A stretch of DNA of 64,000 nt from Azospirillum lipoferum 4B (GTDB lineage Bacteria; Pseudomonadota; Alphaproteobacteria; Azospirillales; Azospirillaceae). The stretch is from the NCBI RefSeq assembly GCF_000283655.1, contig NC_016622.1:2678501-2742500 (forward strand), in the 5' to 3' direction. Positions 11,868 to 20,749 of the stretch are shown piece by piece (position 1 is the stretch's first letter; each line of letters opens with the position of its first letter). The position numbers were made by a program, and so were the translations under genes. The notes under the pieces are model-generated. The model was not told where the DNA came from. It searched no databases and saw only the letters and a program-made list of their open reading frames with translations.

Positions 11868-13103
11868 TCAGCGCCGCACCACCCCGTTGGCGTCGATGGC
11901 GACATCGCGCAGAACCTGCCCGACGGAACCCAGCGGCGGGCTTTCGCCGCCCTCGGCCATCACCACCAGTCCGCCGGCATTGCCGGTGCGGATCTTCACG
12001 TTGGGCTTGTCGGGAACCCGGAAGGTGTCGCCCGGCTTCAGCACGCGGGTGAAGACGATCTCGCTGCCGTCGCGCACCTGCAGCCAGCTTTCCTGGGTGG
12101 CCTTCAGGATCAGCTTGGCGTTGGTGTTCAGCGTGCCATAGACCTTGCCGTTGGCCGGCACCGTCGCCGTCGGCGCGGCCGGTGCGGCGGGCGGGTTGGC
12201 CGCGGCGTTCAGCGGGGTCGGGTCCTGCGGCGATGCCTCCTCGTCATCCTCCGGCGGCGGGGCCGGAACATTGACGACAGCCTGCGCGGGCGCCTGCCCG
12301 GCAGTCTGATTGGTGGACGGCGCGTTGGCGGACGGCAGCGGCGACTGGGCCGGCGGCAGCACCGCGGGCGGAACGGCCGCGACGGCCGGCGGCTTGCCGG
12401 CAACCGTCGAAGCGGCCGGGGCAGTCCCCTGCGGAGGCTTCGCCGCCGCACCGGGAGCAGGGGCGCCCGCCGCGGGGGCGGGAGCCGCCGGAGCCGCGGC
12501 AGGCGGCGGGGCGGCGGGCGTGGCCGGGGCGGAGGCGATCGCCGGCGCGGGAACCGACGGCTCGGCTCCCGGCTGCGCCACGGTGCCGGTCTGGTCGGAT
12601 GCCGGGGCTGCAGGCTTGGACGGCACGCCATCCAGCAGCGAGACCAGCCGGTCCGGCAGGGTGGGCACCAGATCGGTCACCGTCCGGTCGGTTGCCGACA
12701 GATAATACCAGCCGCCATAGACGATGCCGGCCAGAACCAGCGTGCCCAGCAGCAGCGTGCCGCCCGAGGCGCGCCCTCCTTCGGCCGCCGGGGTCGGCAG
12801 GTACAGCTCCTGCCGGCGGACGGTGCCGGCCGCCTCGTCCTTGTAGCGGGTGACGACGGTGTCGGGGTCCAGCCCCAGGCACTCGGCGTAGGAGCGCAGG
12901 AAGCCGATGGCGTAGGTGCTGCCCGGCAGCTCGTCGAACCGCCCTTCCTCGATGGCCAGCAGGTACGGATAGCGGATGCGCAGCATCGCCGCGACGTCGC
13001 GCAGGTCATAGCCGTGCGCCATGCGCGTGGAGCGCAGGGTCTCGGAGACGGAGGGGCCGGACGGGGCCGGGTCGAAATCGTCGAAAACCTTGCGCTTGGC
13101 CAT
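11868..13103 (-). CDS. RodZ-like HTH and DUF4115 membrane protein
   Basis: A 411-residue bitopic protein. An N-terminal HTH_25 domain (about 20-85: VSETLRSTRMAHGYDLRDVAAMLRIR and GFLRSYAECLGLDPD) is followed by one membrane helix (GTLLLGTLVLAGIVYGGWYYL, with a few flanking residues), a long Ala/Pro-rich periplasmic linker (about 150-315) and a C-terminal DUF4115 beta domain (LILKATQESWLQVRDG, DTFRVPDKPNVKIRTGNAGG). This is the architecture of RodZ, which links MreB to the elongasome, but the cell-shape role here is inferred. ATG 13103 is preferred to a TTG seven codons upstream. It lies just upstream of ispG in the same direction, as rodZ often does. Confidence 0.85.
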   Translation of the reverse strand: MAKRKVFDDFDPAPSGPSVSETLRSTRMAHGYDLRDVAAMLRIRYPYLLAIEEGRFDELPGSTYAIGFLRSYAECLGLDPDTVVTRYKDEAAGTVRRQELYLPTPAAEGGRASGGTLLLGTLVLAGIVYGGWYYLSATDRTVTDLVPTLPDRLVSLLDGVPSKPAAPASDQTGTVAQPGAEPSVPAPAIASAPATPAAPPPAAAPAAPAPAAGAPAPGAAAKPPQGTAPAASTVAGKPPAVAAVPPAVLPPAQSPLPSANAPSTNQTAGQAPAQAVVNVPAPPPEDDEEASPQDPTPLNAAANPPAAPAAPTATVPANGKVYGTLNTNAKLILKATQESWLQVRDGSEIVFTRVLKPGDTFRVPDKPNVKIRTGNAGGLVVMAEGGESPPLGSVGQVLRDVAIDANGVVRR

Positions 13104-13279
13104 GGGCTCGCCATCTGCTCGCAACTAGCGCGCACGCCGAAAGTCATGCGCAACCGGGGCATCCGTGTGGATGAAACAGGCGGAATGGGTACGACATGCC
13201 GCCCCCGCGGCGCAACCGCAATGACCGCGGGTCAGGGGTCGCCGGTCGTGACAAGTGGACCGGAACCGAAGCCGCCCCC

Positions 13280-15598
13280 TCAGATCAGCACCCCGTGATC
13301 CTTGGCGAAGGTCTTCAGCTTGTCGCGCAGGCTGTGGTCGGCACCGGTGTAGAGCCCACTCATGTACTGCCGCAGCGCCCCGACGTCCATCGAGCGCAGC
13401 ATGGTCTTCACCGGGCCCACCGACGGCGGCGACATCGACAGGGTGCGGAAACCGACGCCGATCAGCGCCATGGCGTCCAGCGGCCGCCCGGCCATCTCGC
13501 CGCAGATGCTCAGCGACACCTTGTGCCTGGCGCACTCGTCGACCAGCCGGCGCAGCACGCACAGCATCGACGGCGACAGCGGGTCGTAGCGGGTGGAGGT
13601 GCGCGGGTTGCCGCGGTCGGCGGCGAACAGATACTGGGTCAGGTCGTTGGAGCCGACCGACAGGAAGTCCAGCTTGGGCAGCAGGGCCGGAAGTTGCCAC
13701 AATAGCGACGGTACCTCCAGCATGGTGCCGACGCGCAGGCCGCTCGGCCGCTCGATGCCCTGGGAGTCCAGCCGCTTCAGCTCCAGATCCAGCAGGCGGC
13801 GGACGCCGTCGAACTCCGCGACCTCGGCGATCATCGGGAACATCACCGACAGCGGCCGGCCGGCGGCGGCCAGCAGCAGCGCGCGCAACTGCTGGCGCAG
13901 CAGAGACGGATGGTCCAGCCCGATTCGCACCGCGCGCCAGCCCAGCGCCGGGTTCTCCTCCTCGCTGCCGGTCATGTAGGGCAGCATCTTGTCGCCGCCG
14001 ACATCCAGCGTGCGGAAGACGATGGGCTTGTGGCCGACCTCGTCCAGGATGCGGGAATAGAGGTCGGTCTGCGCCTTCACGTCGGGGTATGAGGCGCGGA
14101 CCATGAAGGGGATTTCGGTGCGGTAGAGCCCGACCCCCTCGGCGCCGCTGGCGGTCAAATGCGGCAGGTCGATCAGCAGGCCGCAGTTCAGCTGGATGGA
14201 GATCGGCACCCCGTCGCGCGTGACGGAGGGCAGGTTGCGGATCTCCGCATACATCTGCTCCTTGCGGTGCTGCAACGCCACCGCTTCGGCGAAGGCCATC
14301 TGGATGTCTTCGGCCGGGCGGATGAAGACCTGCCCGTGGTCGCCGTCGACGATCAGCTGGTCCAGCGGCTCGATCCGGTTCATCGCGTCGGCCGCCTGCA
14401 CCACCGGGATGTTCAGCGCGCGGGCGACGATGCAGACATGGCTGGCCGGCGACCCTTCCTCCAGCAGCAGGCCGCGCAGCCGGGTGCGGTCGTAATCCAG
14501 CAGCTCCGCCGGCCCCATGGAGCGGGCGACCAGGATCATGTCGTCGGGCAGGGTGGCCCCGTCGGTGCCGCTGGTCTTGCCGGCCAGATGTTGCAGCAAC
14601 CTGTTGGTCAGATCCTCGAAATCCATCAACCGTTCCCGGATGTAGGGATCGGTCAGGTGACTCATGCGGGCGCGGGTGTCGTTCTGCACCTGCTGCACCG
14701 CGGCCTCCGCCGTCAGGCCGACGCGGATCGCCTCACGGATGCGCGACAGCCAGCCGCGATCCTCGGCGAACATCCGGTAGGTCTCCAGGATGTCGCGCGG
14801 TTCGCTCAATCCCGCCAGCGACGCCGCTTCCAGCAGGTCGTCGATGGCGCTGTGCATGGTCTGCAGCGCGGTGTTGAAGCGCTCCAGCTCGGCGTCGGCG
14901 TCCTCCGCCACCATCTGGCGGACGGTCAGCTGCGGCCGGTGGATGACGGCCAGCCCCATGGCCAGCCCGGCGCTCATCGCCGTGCCGGACAGGCGGGCCG
15001 GCAGCAGCACGGGATCGCCGGTGGTGGTGACCTCCACCGGATTGACCAGCTCGCTCTGGGCCACCAGCTCGGCGACGACCATGGCGATGGTCTGGAGGGT
15101 TTCCACCTCCTCCTCGACATAGCGGCGGCGGTCCTTGTGCTGGATCACCAGCACGCCGCGCACCTTGCTGCCGCGCAGGATCGGCACGCCGGCCAGCGAC
15201 TGGAACGGGTCCTCCCCGGTTTCCGGGCGGTAGGCGAAGCTGGGGTGGGAGGGTGCGTTGTCCAGCGCGACCGGGCGGGCGTGGCCAGCGATGTAGCCGA
15301 CGATGCCCTCGCCCACCCGCAGGCGGGTGTTGTGGACGGCGGTCTTGTTCAGGCCCTCGGTGGAGAACAGCTCCAGCACCTCGCCGGCCCGCATGATGTA
15401 GCAGGAGCAGACGTCGGCCTTCATCTCCGCCGCGATCAGCGTGACGATCTTGTCCAGCCGGTCCTGCCCCGACCCCGACGCCGCCATGATGTCGCGCAGC
15501 CGGGCGAGCAGCCGGCGCGACGAGCTGCCGTCGAAGCGGGGATGCATTCCCCCGCCCATACCGCCGTCACCGGCTGCCGTGTCGAGGGTGTCGGTCAT
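13280..15598 (-). CDS. ptsP: Phosphoenolpyruvate-protein phosphotransferase PtsP (enzyme I-Ntr)
   Basis: First enzyme of the nitrogen PTS, 772 residues. An N-terminal GAF domain (about 30-170, CSCYIMRAGEVLELF) is followed by the EI N-terminal domain, the phospho-histidine domain with the active His in EEGSPASHVCIVARAL, and the PEP-binding TIM barrel (LYRTEIPFM, KPIVFRTLDVGGDK, NDLTQYLFAADR, ICGEMAGRP). The GAF domain is thought to sense glutamine in alphaproteobacteria. The reading frame stays open far upstream, but homology and the MTDTLDTA start place translation at 15598, two bases after the preceding gene's stop. It would phosphorylate NPr and then PtsN (20750). Confidence 0.96.
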   Translation of the reverse strand: MTDTLDTAAGDGGMGGGMHPRFDGSSSRRLLARLRDIMAASGSGQDRLDKIVTLIAAEMKADVCSCYIMRAGEVLELFSTEGLNKTAVHNTRLRVGEGIVGYIAGHARPVALDNAPSHPSFAYRPETGEDPFQSLAGVPILRGSKVRGVLVIQHKDRRRYVEEEVETLQTIAMVVAELVAQSELVNPVEVTTTGDPVLLPARLSGTAMSAGLAMGLAVIHRPQLTVRQMVAEDADAELERFNTALQTMHSAIDDLLEAASLAGLSEPRDILETYRMFAEDRGWLSRIREAIRVGLTAEAAVQQVQNDTRARMSHLTDPYIRERLMDFEDLTNRLLQHLAGKTSGTDGATLPDDMILVARSMGPAELLDYDRTRLRGLLLEEGSPASHVCIVARALNIPVVQAADAMNRIEPLDQLIVDGDHGQVFIRPAEDIQMAFAEAVALQHRKEQMYAEIRNLPSVTRDGVPISIQLNCGLLIDLPHLTASGAEGVGLYRTEIPFMVRASYPDVKAQTDLYSRILDEVGHKPIVFRTLDVGGDKMLPYMTGSEEENPALGWRAVRIGLDHPSLLRQQLRALLLAAAGRPLSVMFPMIAEVAEFDGVRRLLDLELKRLDSQGIERPSGLRVGTMLEVPSLLWQLPALLPKLDFLSVGSNDLTQYLFAADRGNPRTSTRYDPLSPSMLCVLRRLVDECARHKVSLSICGEMAGRPLDAMALIGVGFRTLSMSPPSVGPVKTMLRSMDVGALRQYMSGLYTGADHSLRDKLKTFAKDHGVLI

Positions 15599-15600
15599 CG

Positions 15601-16707
15601 CTACAGCGCTCCCACCGTCGGCTCCGCCATCAGGTCTAACGATGCCGCATCCATCGCCCGCCGTGCCAGCGCCGATTCGGCCTGGGCGATCAATTCGGCG
15701 AGGATGTCGGCCACCGGCTGTTCGCGGGTGACAAGCCCGACGCTCTGCCCGGCCATGAGGGAGCCGTTCTCGACGTCGCCCTCGATGACCGCGCGGCGCA
15801 GCGCGCCGGCCCAGAAATGCTCGATCTCCAGCATGCCTTCGTCGCGGCTCATGATGCCGGAATCGACCTTGGCGATGATGTCGCGCTGGAATTCCATGAA
15901 GCGCTTCGACGCCTCGTTCGCCAGCGCCCGCACCGGGATCACCGGAAAGCGCGGGTCGATCTGCACCGAGGGCTGGGCGTCGCGGGCCGACGCCCGGATG
16001 AAAGCCTGCTTGAAATTGGGATGGGCCACGCATTCGGTGGCGCAGACGAAGCGGGTGCCGACCTGCACGCCGGCCGCCCCCAGTTCCAGATAGGAGAGGA
16101 TCGTCTCGCCCCGGCCGATGCCGCCGGCGACGAACACCGGCACCTCGCGCAGGTCGGGCAGGATTTCCTGGGCCAGCACGGTGGTGGAGACCGGGCCGAT
16201 ATGGCCGCCGGCCTCCGTCCCTTCGATCACCAGGGCGTCGGCGCCATGCTTCGCCAGCCGGCGGCCGGCGGTCAGCGTCGGCGCGAAGGCCATCGCCTTG
16301 GCGCCGCCGTCCTTGATCCGGCGCAGGGTGGCGGCGGACGGCAGGCCGCCGGCGACGACCACATGGCCGACGCCCTGCTCGCGGCAGACGTCGATCAGCT
16401 GGTCCAGCGCCGGGTGCATGTTGATGACGTTGACGCCGAACGGCTTGTCGGTCAGCGCCTTCGTGCCGGCGATCTCCGCCGCCAGCTGGTCCGGGGCCAT
16501 GGAGCCGCAGGCCAGCACGCCGAAACCGCCGGCATTGGAGATGGCGGAAACAAGGTGCCGTTCGGACACCCAGCTCATGGCGCCGCCCATCACGGCGGTG
16601 CGCGTGCCCAGGAAGTCCCGCCCCCGTTTCCACAGCCGGTCGAGACGGGACCGGTAAAGGCGGGATTGGGCCGATGCTTCCGCCGCGTGCGATGTGGCGT
16701 CGGTCAT
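15601..16707 (-). CDS. Nitronate monooxygenase-family flavoprotein
   Basis: A 368-residue FMN-dependent TIM-barrel oxidoreductase of the 2-nitropropane dioxygenase/FabK-like family. Recognisable pieces are TAVMGGAMSWVSERHLVSAI, NAGGFGVLACG, KPFGVNVI, the catalytic-His region VIEGTEAGGHIGP and the phosphate loop VFVAGGIGRGETI. Members oxidise alkyl nitronates or act as enoyl-ACP reductases; the substrate here is not evident. The order lysC - this gene - ptsP on one strand with a two-base gap to ptsP suggests an operon, though a metabolic link to PTS-Ntr is not obvious. Confidence 0.9.
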   Translation of the reverse strand: MTDATSHAAEASAQSRLYRSRLDRLWKRGRDFLGTRTAVMGGAMSWVSERHLVSAISNAGGFGVLACGSMAPDQLAAEIAGTKALTDKPFGVNVINMHPALDQLIDVCREQGVGHVVVAGGLPSAATLRRIKDGGAKAMAFAPTLTAGRRLAKHGADALVIEGTEAGGHIGPVSTTVLAQEILPDLREVPVFVAGGIGRGETILSYLELGAAGVQVGTRFVCATECVAHPNFKQAFIRASARDAQPSVQIDPRFPVIPVRALANEASKRFMEFQRDIIAKVDSGIMSRDEGMLEIEHFWAGALRRAVIEGDVENGSLMAGQSVGLVTREQPVADILAELIAQAESALARRAMDAASLDLMAEPTVGAL

Positions 16708-16760
16708 GGCCGGCCCTCTCCTGCTGTTGCGGTCCCCGGCACCCGGGTCCCCACCTGCAC

Positions 16761-17996
16761 TCAGGCGGCGTCCAGGCCGTAGGCGGTGTGCAGGGCGCGC
16801 AGCGCCAGCTCCGCATACTCCTCGGCGATCAGGACCGAAATCTTGATCTCCGAGGTCGAGATGACCTGGATGTTGATGCCCTTGTCGGCCAGCGCCTTGA
16901 ACATGCGCTGAGCCACGCCGGCATGGCTGCGCATGCCGACGCCGATGACCGACACCTTGACCACGTTGGCGTCGGAAACGATGCGCTTGTAGTTCAGGGT
17001 GGACTGCGCATCCTCCAGCACCTTCACGGCGCGGGCGATGTCCGCCTTGCCGACGGTGAAGGTCATGTCGGTGGACTTGCCGTCTTCCGACACGTTCTGG
17101 ACGATCATGTCGACGTTGACGGCGTTGTCGGTCAGCGGACCGAAGATGGCGGCGGCGACGCCCGGCTGGTCGGCGACGCCCACCAGGGTGATCTTCGCCT
17201 CGTCGCGGCTGTAGGCGATGCCGCTAACAACTTCCTTTTCCACGATCTCGTCCTCGTCAACAACCAGGGTTCCGGGAAGCGAACTGCCTGCAGCGGCTTC
17301 GAAGCTCGACAGCACCTGCACGCGCACGCGGTGGTTCATCGCCATCTCGACCGAGCGGGTCTGAAGCACCTTGGCCCCCTGCGAGGCCATCTCCAGCATT
17401 TCCTCGTAGGTGATCTTGTCGAGCTTGCGCGCCTTGGCGACGATGCGCGGGTCGGTGGTGTAGACGCCGTCGACGTCGGTGTAGATGTCGCAGCGGTCGG
17501 CCTTCACCGCCGCAGCCAGCGCCACCGCCGAGGTGTCGGAGCCGCCGCGGCCCAGCGTGGCGATGCGGCCCTGTTCCGACACGCCCTGGAAGCCCGCGAC
17601 CACGGCGACTTCGCCGGTCTGCAGGGACTTTTCCATCTCGGTGGTGTCGATGGAGACGATGCGCGCCTTGCCATGCGTGTCGTCGGTGCGGATCGGCACC
17701 TGCCAGCCGGCCCAGGAGCGGGCGGGAATGCCGAGCGACTGCAGGGCGATGGCCAGGAGACCGGAGGTCACCTGCTCGCCGCTGGCGACGACGGCGTCGT
17801 ATTCGCGCGCGTCATGCAGCTTGTCGATGTCGTTGCAATATTTGACGAGCTGGTTGGTCACGCCGGACATCGCCGACACGACGACGGCGACCTGATGCCC
17901 CGCCTTCACCTCTTGCTCGACCTTCCGGGCCACGTTCTTGATGCGGTCGATGTCGCCGACCGACGTGCCTCCGAACTTCAGGACGATCCGCGCCAT
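16761..17996 (-). CDS. lysC: Aspartate kinase
   Basis: Aspartokinase (411 residues) phosphorylating L-aspartate in the first step of lysine, threonine and methionine synthesis. The N-terminal kinase domain begins [14 protein letters not shown] and includes [20 protein letters not shown]; two ACT domains follow (about 265-330 and 345-405), consistent with a lysine/threonine feedback-regulated single-chain enzyme. Length is that of the monofunctional alpha-type enzyme. It is divergent from ubiG across a 169-base gap. Confidence 0.97.
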   Translation of the reverse strand: MARIVLKFGGTSVGDIDRIKNVARKVEQEVKAGHQVAVVVSAMSGVTNQLVKYCNDIDKLHDAREYDAVVASGEQVTSGLLAIALQSLGIPARSWAGWQVPIRTDDTHGKARIVSIDTTEMEKSLQTGEVAVVAGFQGVSEQGRIATLGRGGSDTSAVALAAAVKADRCDIYTDVDGVYTTDPRIVAKARKLDKITYEEMLEMASQGAKVLQTRSVEMAMNHRVRVQVLSSFEAAAGSSLPGTLVVDEDEIVEKEVVSGIAYSRDEAKITLVGVADQPGVAAAIFGPLTDNAVNVDMIVQNVSEDGKSTDMTFTVGKADIARAVKVLEDAQSTLNYKRIVSDANVVKVSVIGVGMRSHAGVAQRMFKALADKGINIQVISTSEIKISVLIAEEYAELALRALHTAYGLDAA

Positions 17997-18165
17997 ACCT
18001 CACACCATGTCTGGCCGCCCGGTCATGATGTCTCGATCATGCGGGTCGGCGGAGCGCACCCCCGCTCCACCGTTGCCGGCGCGGGGCGGCGTATCCATAC
18101 TCCGTCAGTGGAAGCGAGGCAAGTTGCCCGCACCCGTCCCGCCACTCTGTTTACGGATTTTCACC

Positions 18166-18960
18166 ATGACCGCGTCCTCCTCCGCCTTCCCGCACGCGTC
18201 CGCAACCGCTCCTGCTGGTGGAGTTGGGGGTGGAACCGTGGACCCGGAGGATGTCGCCCGCTTCTCCGCCATTGCCGCCGAGTGGTGGGATCCGACCGGC
18301 AAGTTCAAGCCGCTGCACCGGCTGAACCCGCTGCGCCTGACCTACATCCGCGATGCCGTGTGCAAGCGTCTGGGCCGCGACCCGCTGGCGCCCGATCCGC
18401 TGGCGGGCCTGCGCGTGGTCGACATCGGCTGCGGCGGCGGCCTGCTGGCCGAGCCGATCGCGCGGATGGGTGCCACCGTCGTCGGCGTCGACGCGTCGGA
18501 GAAGAACATCAAGACCGCCGCCACCCACGCCGCCGAGACCGGCACGACCGTCGACTACCGCGCCACCACCGCCGAGGCGTTGGCGGCCAGCGGCGAAAAG
18601 TTCGACGTGGTGCTGGCGATGGAGGTGATCGAGCATGTCGCCGACGTGCCCCTGTTCGTGAAGTCGCTGTCGGAGCTGCTGGCCCCCGGCGGCGTGCTGT
18701 TCCTGGCGACGCTGAACCGCACGCCGAAATCCTTCGCGCTGGCCATTGTCGGGGCGGAGTACATCCTGCGCTGGCTGCCGCGCGGCACCCACAACTGGCG
18801 CCAGTTCCTGCGCCCGTCCGAACTGAACGCTGCCGTACGCACGTACGGGCTGAGCGTACGCGACCTGACCGGCATCACGTACAACCCGCTGAGCGACGAG
18901 TTCCGGCTGAATGCGCGCGATCTGGACGTGAACTACATGGGCTGGGCGGAGCGGGTGTGA
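18166..18960 (+). CDS. ubiG: Ubiquinone biosynthesis O-methyltransferase UbiG
   Basis: SAM-dependent methyltransferase (264 residues) doing both O-methylations in ubiquinone synthesis. The SAM loop is [14 protein letters not shown], motif II-like region [11 protein letters not shown], and the family stretch [19 protein letters not shown] is at about residues 38-57. The C-terminal [14 protein letters not shown] and [12 protein letters not shown] are characteristic. I start at ATG 18166; the frame is open farther upstream but that part does not resemble the family. A 10-bp stem hairpin (18997-19031) lies 36 bases after the stop. Confidence 0.97.
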   Translation: MTASSSAFPHASATAPAGGVGGGTVDPEDVARFSAIAAEWWDPTGKFKPLHRLNPLRLTYIRDAVCKRLGRDPLAPDPLAGLRVVDIGCGGGLLAEPIARMGATVVGVDASEKNIKTAATHAAETGTTVDYRATTAEALAASGEKFDVVLAMEVIEHVADVPLFVKSLSELLAPGGVLFLATLNRTPKSFALAIVGAEYILRWLPRGTHNWRQFLRPSELNAAVRTYGLSVRDLTGITYNPLSDEFRLNARDLDVNYMGWAERV

Positions 18961-18996
18961 GGCCGGTCATTAGAATCGGCATACAGGTCTGAAACA

Positions 18997-19031
18997 CCAA
19001 TGGCCGCCGACACTGAGTCGACGGCCATTGG
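18997..19031 (+). terminator. Hairpin after ubiG, possible terminator
   Basis: Perfect 10-bp arms CCAATGGCCG (18997-19006) and CGGCCATTGG (19022-19031) around a 15-base loop. There is no U-tract, so a Rho-independent terminator is not certain. It could serve ubiG or, on the other strand, mqsA. Confidence 0.45.
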
Positions 19032-19043
19032 GCACGGCCATTT

Positions 19044-19087
19044 GGCGTAGCCAAGCTCAAAATTGGGCGTAGCCAAGCTCCAAAATT
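19044..19087. repeat. Tandem 21/22-bp direct repeat downstream of mqsA
   Basis: GGCGTAGCCAAGCTC(C)AAAATT occurs twice in tandem (19044-19064 and 19066-19087), differing by one inserted C. The first unit contains TTGGC-N3-GCCAA. The second copy runs into the mqsA stop codon. This looks like a duplication at the edge of the inserted toxin-antitoxin module. Confidence 0.7.
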
Positions 19088-19526
19088 ACACCGCCGATTT
19101 ATCGGTGGGAGCGAGTTCATTCAGCCGGCTCGGATCTCGATCCAGGAGCCTGAGCAGATTGGCCATGGCTCGCGAAGGGACTTCTCGACGCTTTTCGTAT
19201 TTGTTGAAAGCAGCGGGTCCGCCACCGAGCCGTCTGCCAGCCTCGTCCTGCGTCAGCCGAAGTTTTTTCCGGATTCGCTTTACCTCTGCAGCGGGCAACG
19301 AGCCATCGACAACGGCCTTGAAGTCCATGAACGCCGCCTCAGTCGCAAGACTGTCCGAGACAGACAGCAGGCTGTCTCCGCACGAAGTACAGTACCAAGC
19401 GGGTTGATCCAGAGTGATTGACTGGTCGCGATATTTAAACTCCATAGGCCGGCTATCTCGGACCATTTCGCCGCCACAGTCGCAATGCGGTTTCTGCTTT
19501 GCATTGTCGGTGTTGGTCATCGTCAT
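19086..19526 (-). CDS. mqsA: MqsA-family antitoxin
   Basis: A 146-residue antitoxin with an N-terminal zinc-binding domain (HCDCGGEMV and WYCTSCGDSLL supply two Cys pairs) and a C-terminal HTH_3/Xre-type DNA-binding domain (EVKRIRKKLRLTQDEAGRRL, AFNKYEKRREVPSRAMANLLRLL). This matches MqsA, which neutralises MqsR and represses the operon through the HTH domain. The start codon overlaps the upstream toxin stop by four bases (ATGA). Base composition is less GC-rich than its neighbours, suggesting lateral acquisition. Confidence 0.9.
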   Translation of the reverse strand: MTMTNTDNAKQKPHCDCGGEMVRDSRPMEFKYRDQSITLDQPAWYCTSCGDSLLSVSDSLATEAAFMDFKAVVDGSLPAAEVKRIRKKLRLTQDEAGRRLGGGPAAFNKYEKRREVPSRAMANLLRLLDRDPSRLNELAPTDKSAV

Positions 19527-19861
19527 GATCCCTCGTCCTTTTCCTTGAACGACAGTAGGCGGAACTCGCACACAGCGTCGGCACGAAACTTGATGTAGAT
19601 CGTTAAGTTGTCTTCATAGGGGAAGTAATAAACGTCCTGCCATTCCTTACTGTTGCCGATGGTGGTCACAGAATGATTAAAGTGGCGCGCAGTAAGTGAA
19701 GCAATAACGTTTCCCATCTGGGCGATACCAAGACCTATGGAGCGAGCGCCCTTGATTGCACTGCCGGTAATCACCCCGTTATCGCCCTGCGATTTGATCT
19801 CGTGGGCAACCACGGCCTGAAAGCTAGCCAGGGCGTAGGTTGGTTTACGCTTCGTCGACAT
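19523..19861 (-). CDS. mqsR: MqsR-family mRNA interferase toxin
   Basis: A 112-residue RelE-fold toxin. It aligns by eye with E. coli MqsR: VTTIGNSKEWQDVYYF corresponds to the MTTY..WQDVY block and the C-terminus FRLLSFKEK is shared. MqsR cleaves mRNA, preferentially at GCU in E. coli; specificity here is unknown. I start at ATG 19861 (MSTKRKPTYAL), which aligns with MqsR; an in-frame codon 15 residues earlier is open but unlike the family. The toxin precedes the antitoxin, the usual mqsRA order, and an 8-bp dyad 40 bases upstream is a likely operator. Confidence 0.9.
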   Translation of the reverse strand: MSTKRKPTYALASFQAVVAHEIKSQGDNGVITGSAIKGARSIGLGIAQMGNVIASLTARHFNHSVTTIGNSKEWQDVYYFPYEDNLTIYIKFRADAVCEFRLLSFKEKDEGS

Positions 19862-19900
19862 ATCTCCAACGTGCCATGAAGATGGGCAGCCTTCAATCAG

Positions 19901-19921
19901 AAACAACCTTATCGGTTGTTT
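19901..19921 (-). promoter_or_regulatory. Palindrome upstream of mqsRA, candidate MqsA operator
   Basis: Perfect 8-bp arms AAACAACC and GGTTGTTT separated by TTATC, 39 bases upstream of the mqsR start. E. coli MqsA binds AACCT-N-AGGTT type palindromes; the AACC/GGTT core here is similar. The match to autoregulation is inferred. Confidence 0.55.
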
Positions 19922-20055
19922 TTCGCCGTATTTGGGATCGGGCTGGCGTCACTCGCGCACACGACGTATCGCCTCGCCCATGAAGACAGCGAGCAGGGCG
20001 GCTTGCGGTGTGGCCAGCATGAGACCGGTCCAGCGGGCGGTTCCCGTGATCGCTC

Positions 20056-20598
20056 TCAGTCCTCGTACACCGCGTCCAACGGTAGAGAGAGGTCCAACGC
20101 GGCCAGCATGACCGGACCGTCGCGCACGACATCGACGGTCCAGCCGCTGCCGTCGCGGCGGTAGACCTCGACCAGACGCTCGTTCTGCGAGACCAGGACG
20201 ATTTCGCGCAGGGACGGGATTTTCTGGTAGTTGGTCCGCTTCTCGCGGCGGTCGATGGCCTCGGTGCTATCGGACAGCACCTCCACGACAAGGACCGGGT
20301 CCTTGACGACATAGGGATCGTCGTCAGCGGCACAGGTCGCCACGATGTCGGGATAGTAGTAGGCGTTCGCCGCCTCTACCCTGACCTTCACATCGTTGGT
20401 GAAAGCGTCACACCCACGACGCAACGCCGCCTGCCGGATCGCATACCCTAGACGCGCCACGATCCGCGCATGATTCAGGCTCGCCCCGACCATGGCGAAG
20501 ATCTCGCCGTCGACATATTCATGGCGAACCTCGGCGCTGCGTTCGGCGGCGAGGTAATCCTGCGGCGAAATCCAGGGCTTGCGCTGTGCGTTTCCCAT
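20056..20598 (-). CDS. Uma2 family (DUF820) putative endonuclease
   Basis: A 180-residue protein of the Uma2 family, a PD-(D/E)XK-like restriction-endonuclease fold abundant in cyanobacteria. Features: SPQDYLAAERSAEVRHEYVDGEIFAMVGAS at the start, the metal-binding YYYPDIVATC, and VLVVEVLSDSTEAIDRREKRTNYQKIPSLREIVLVSQ in the core. The P-D...E-V-L motif matches the putative active site. The function of the family is not known. ATG 20598 (MGNAQRKPWISP) is chosen over more distal codons. It lies between the mqsRA genes and ptsN and may belong to the same accessory insert. Confidence 0.85.
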   Translation of the reverse strand: MGNAQRKPWISPQDYLAAERSAEVRHEYVDGEIFAMVGASLNHARIVARLGYAIRQAALRRGCDAFTNDVKVRVEAANAYYYPDIVATCAADDDPYVVKDPVLVVEVLSDSTEAIDRREKRTNYQKIPSLREIVLVSQNERLVEVYRRDGSGWTVDVVRDGPVMLAALDLSLPLDAVYED

Positions 20599-20680
20599 GG
20601 CCTTGGCCCCCGTCAAACAAGTCGGCTCGGTCCAGTGTAGCAGCCCGTCTGTCCCGACACCAATCGGTGTATCCGCCGCC

Positions 20681-20720
20681 AAAGAAAAAGGGCCGCGCAC
20701 AGCCCGTGCAGCGGCCCTTT
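20681..20720 (-). terminator. Rho-independent terminator after ptsN
   Basis: 10-bp arms AAAGGGCCGC / GCGGCCCTTT with an inner GCAC/GTGC stem. On the minus strand it is followed by a T-rich tract (TTTTTCTTT), 30 bases after the ptsN stop. Confidence 0.85.
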
Positions 20721-20749
20721 CGGCATCCTATTCCCGCACTGGCGGCCGG

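Noticed and set aside
12209-12882. Arg/Pro-rich alternative frames in the RodZ-like gene
   Set aside because: They are out-of-frame readings of the Ala/Pro linker.
13280-16816. An apparent 1178-residue fusion of ptsP with upstream sequence
   Set aside because: The part upstream of 15598 is the wrong frame of the nitronate monooxygenase gene; PtsP homology begins at the ATG at 15598.
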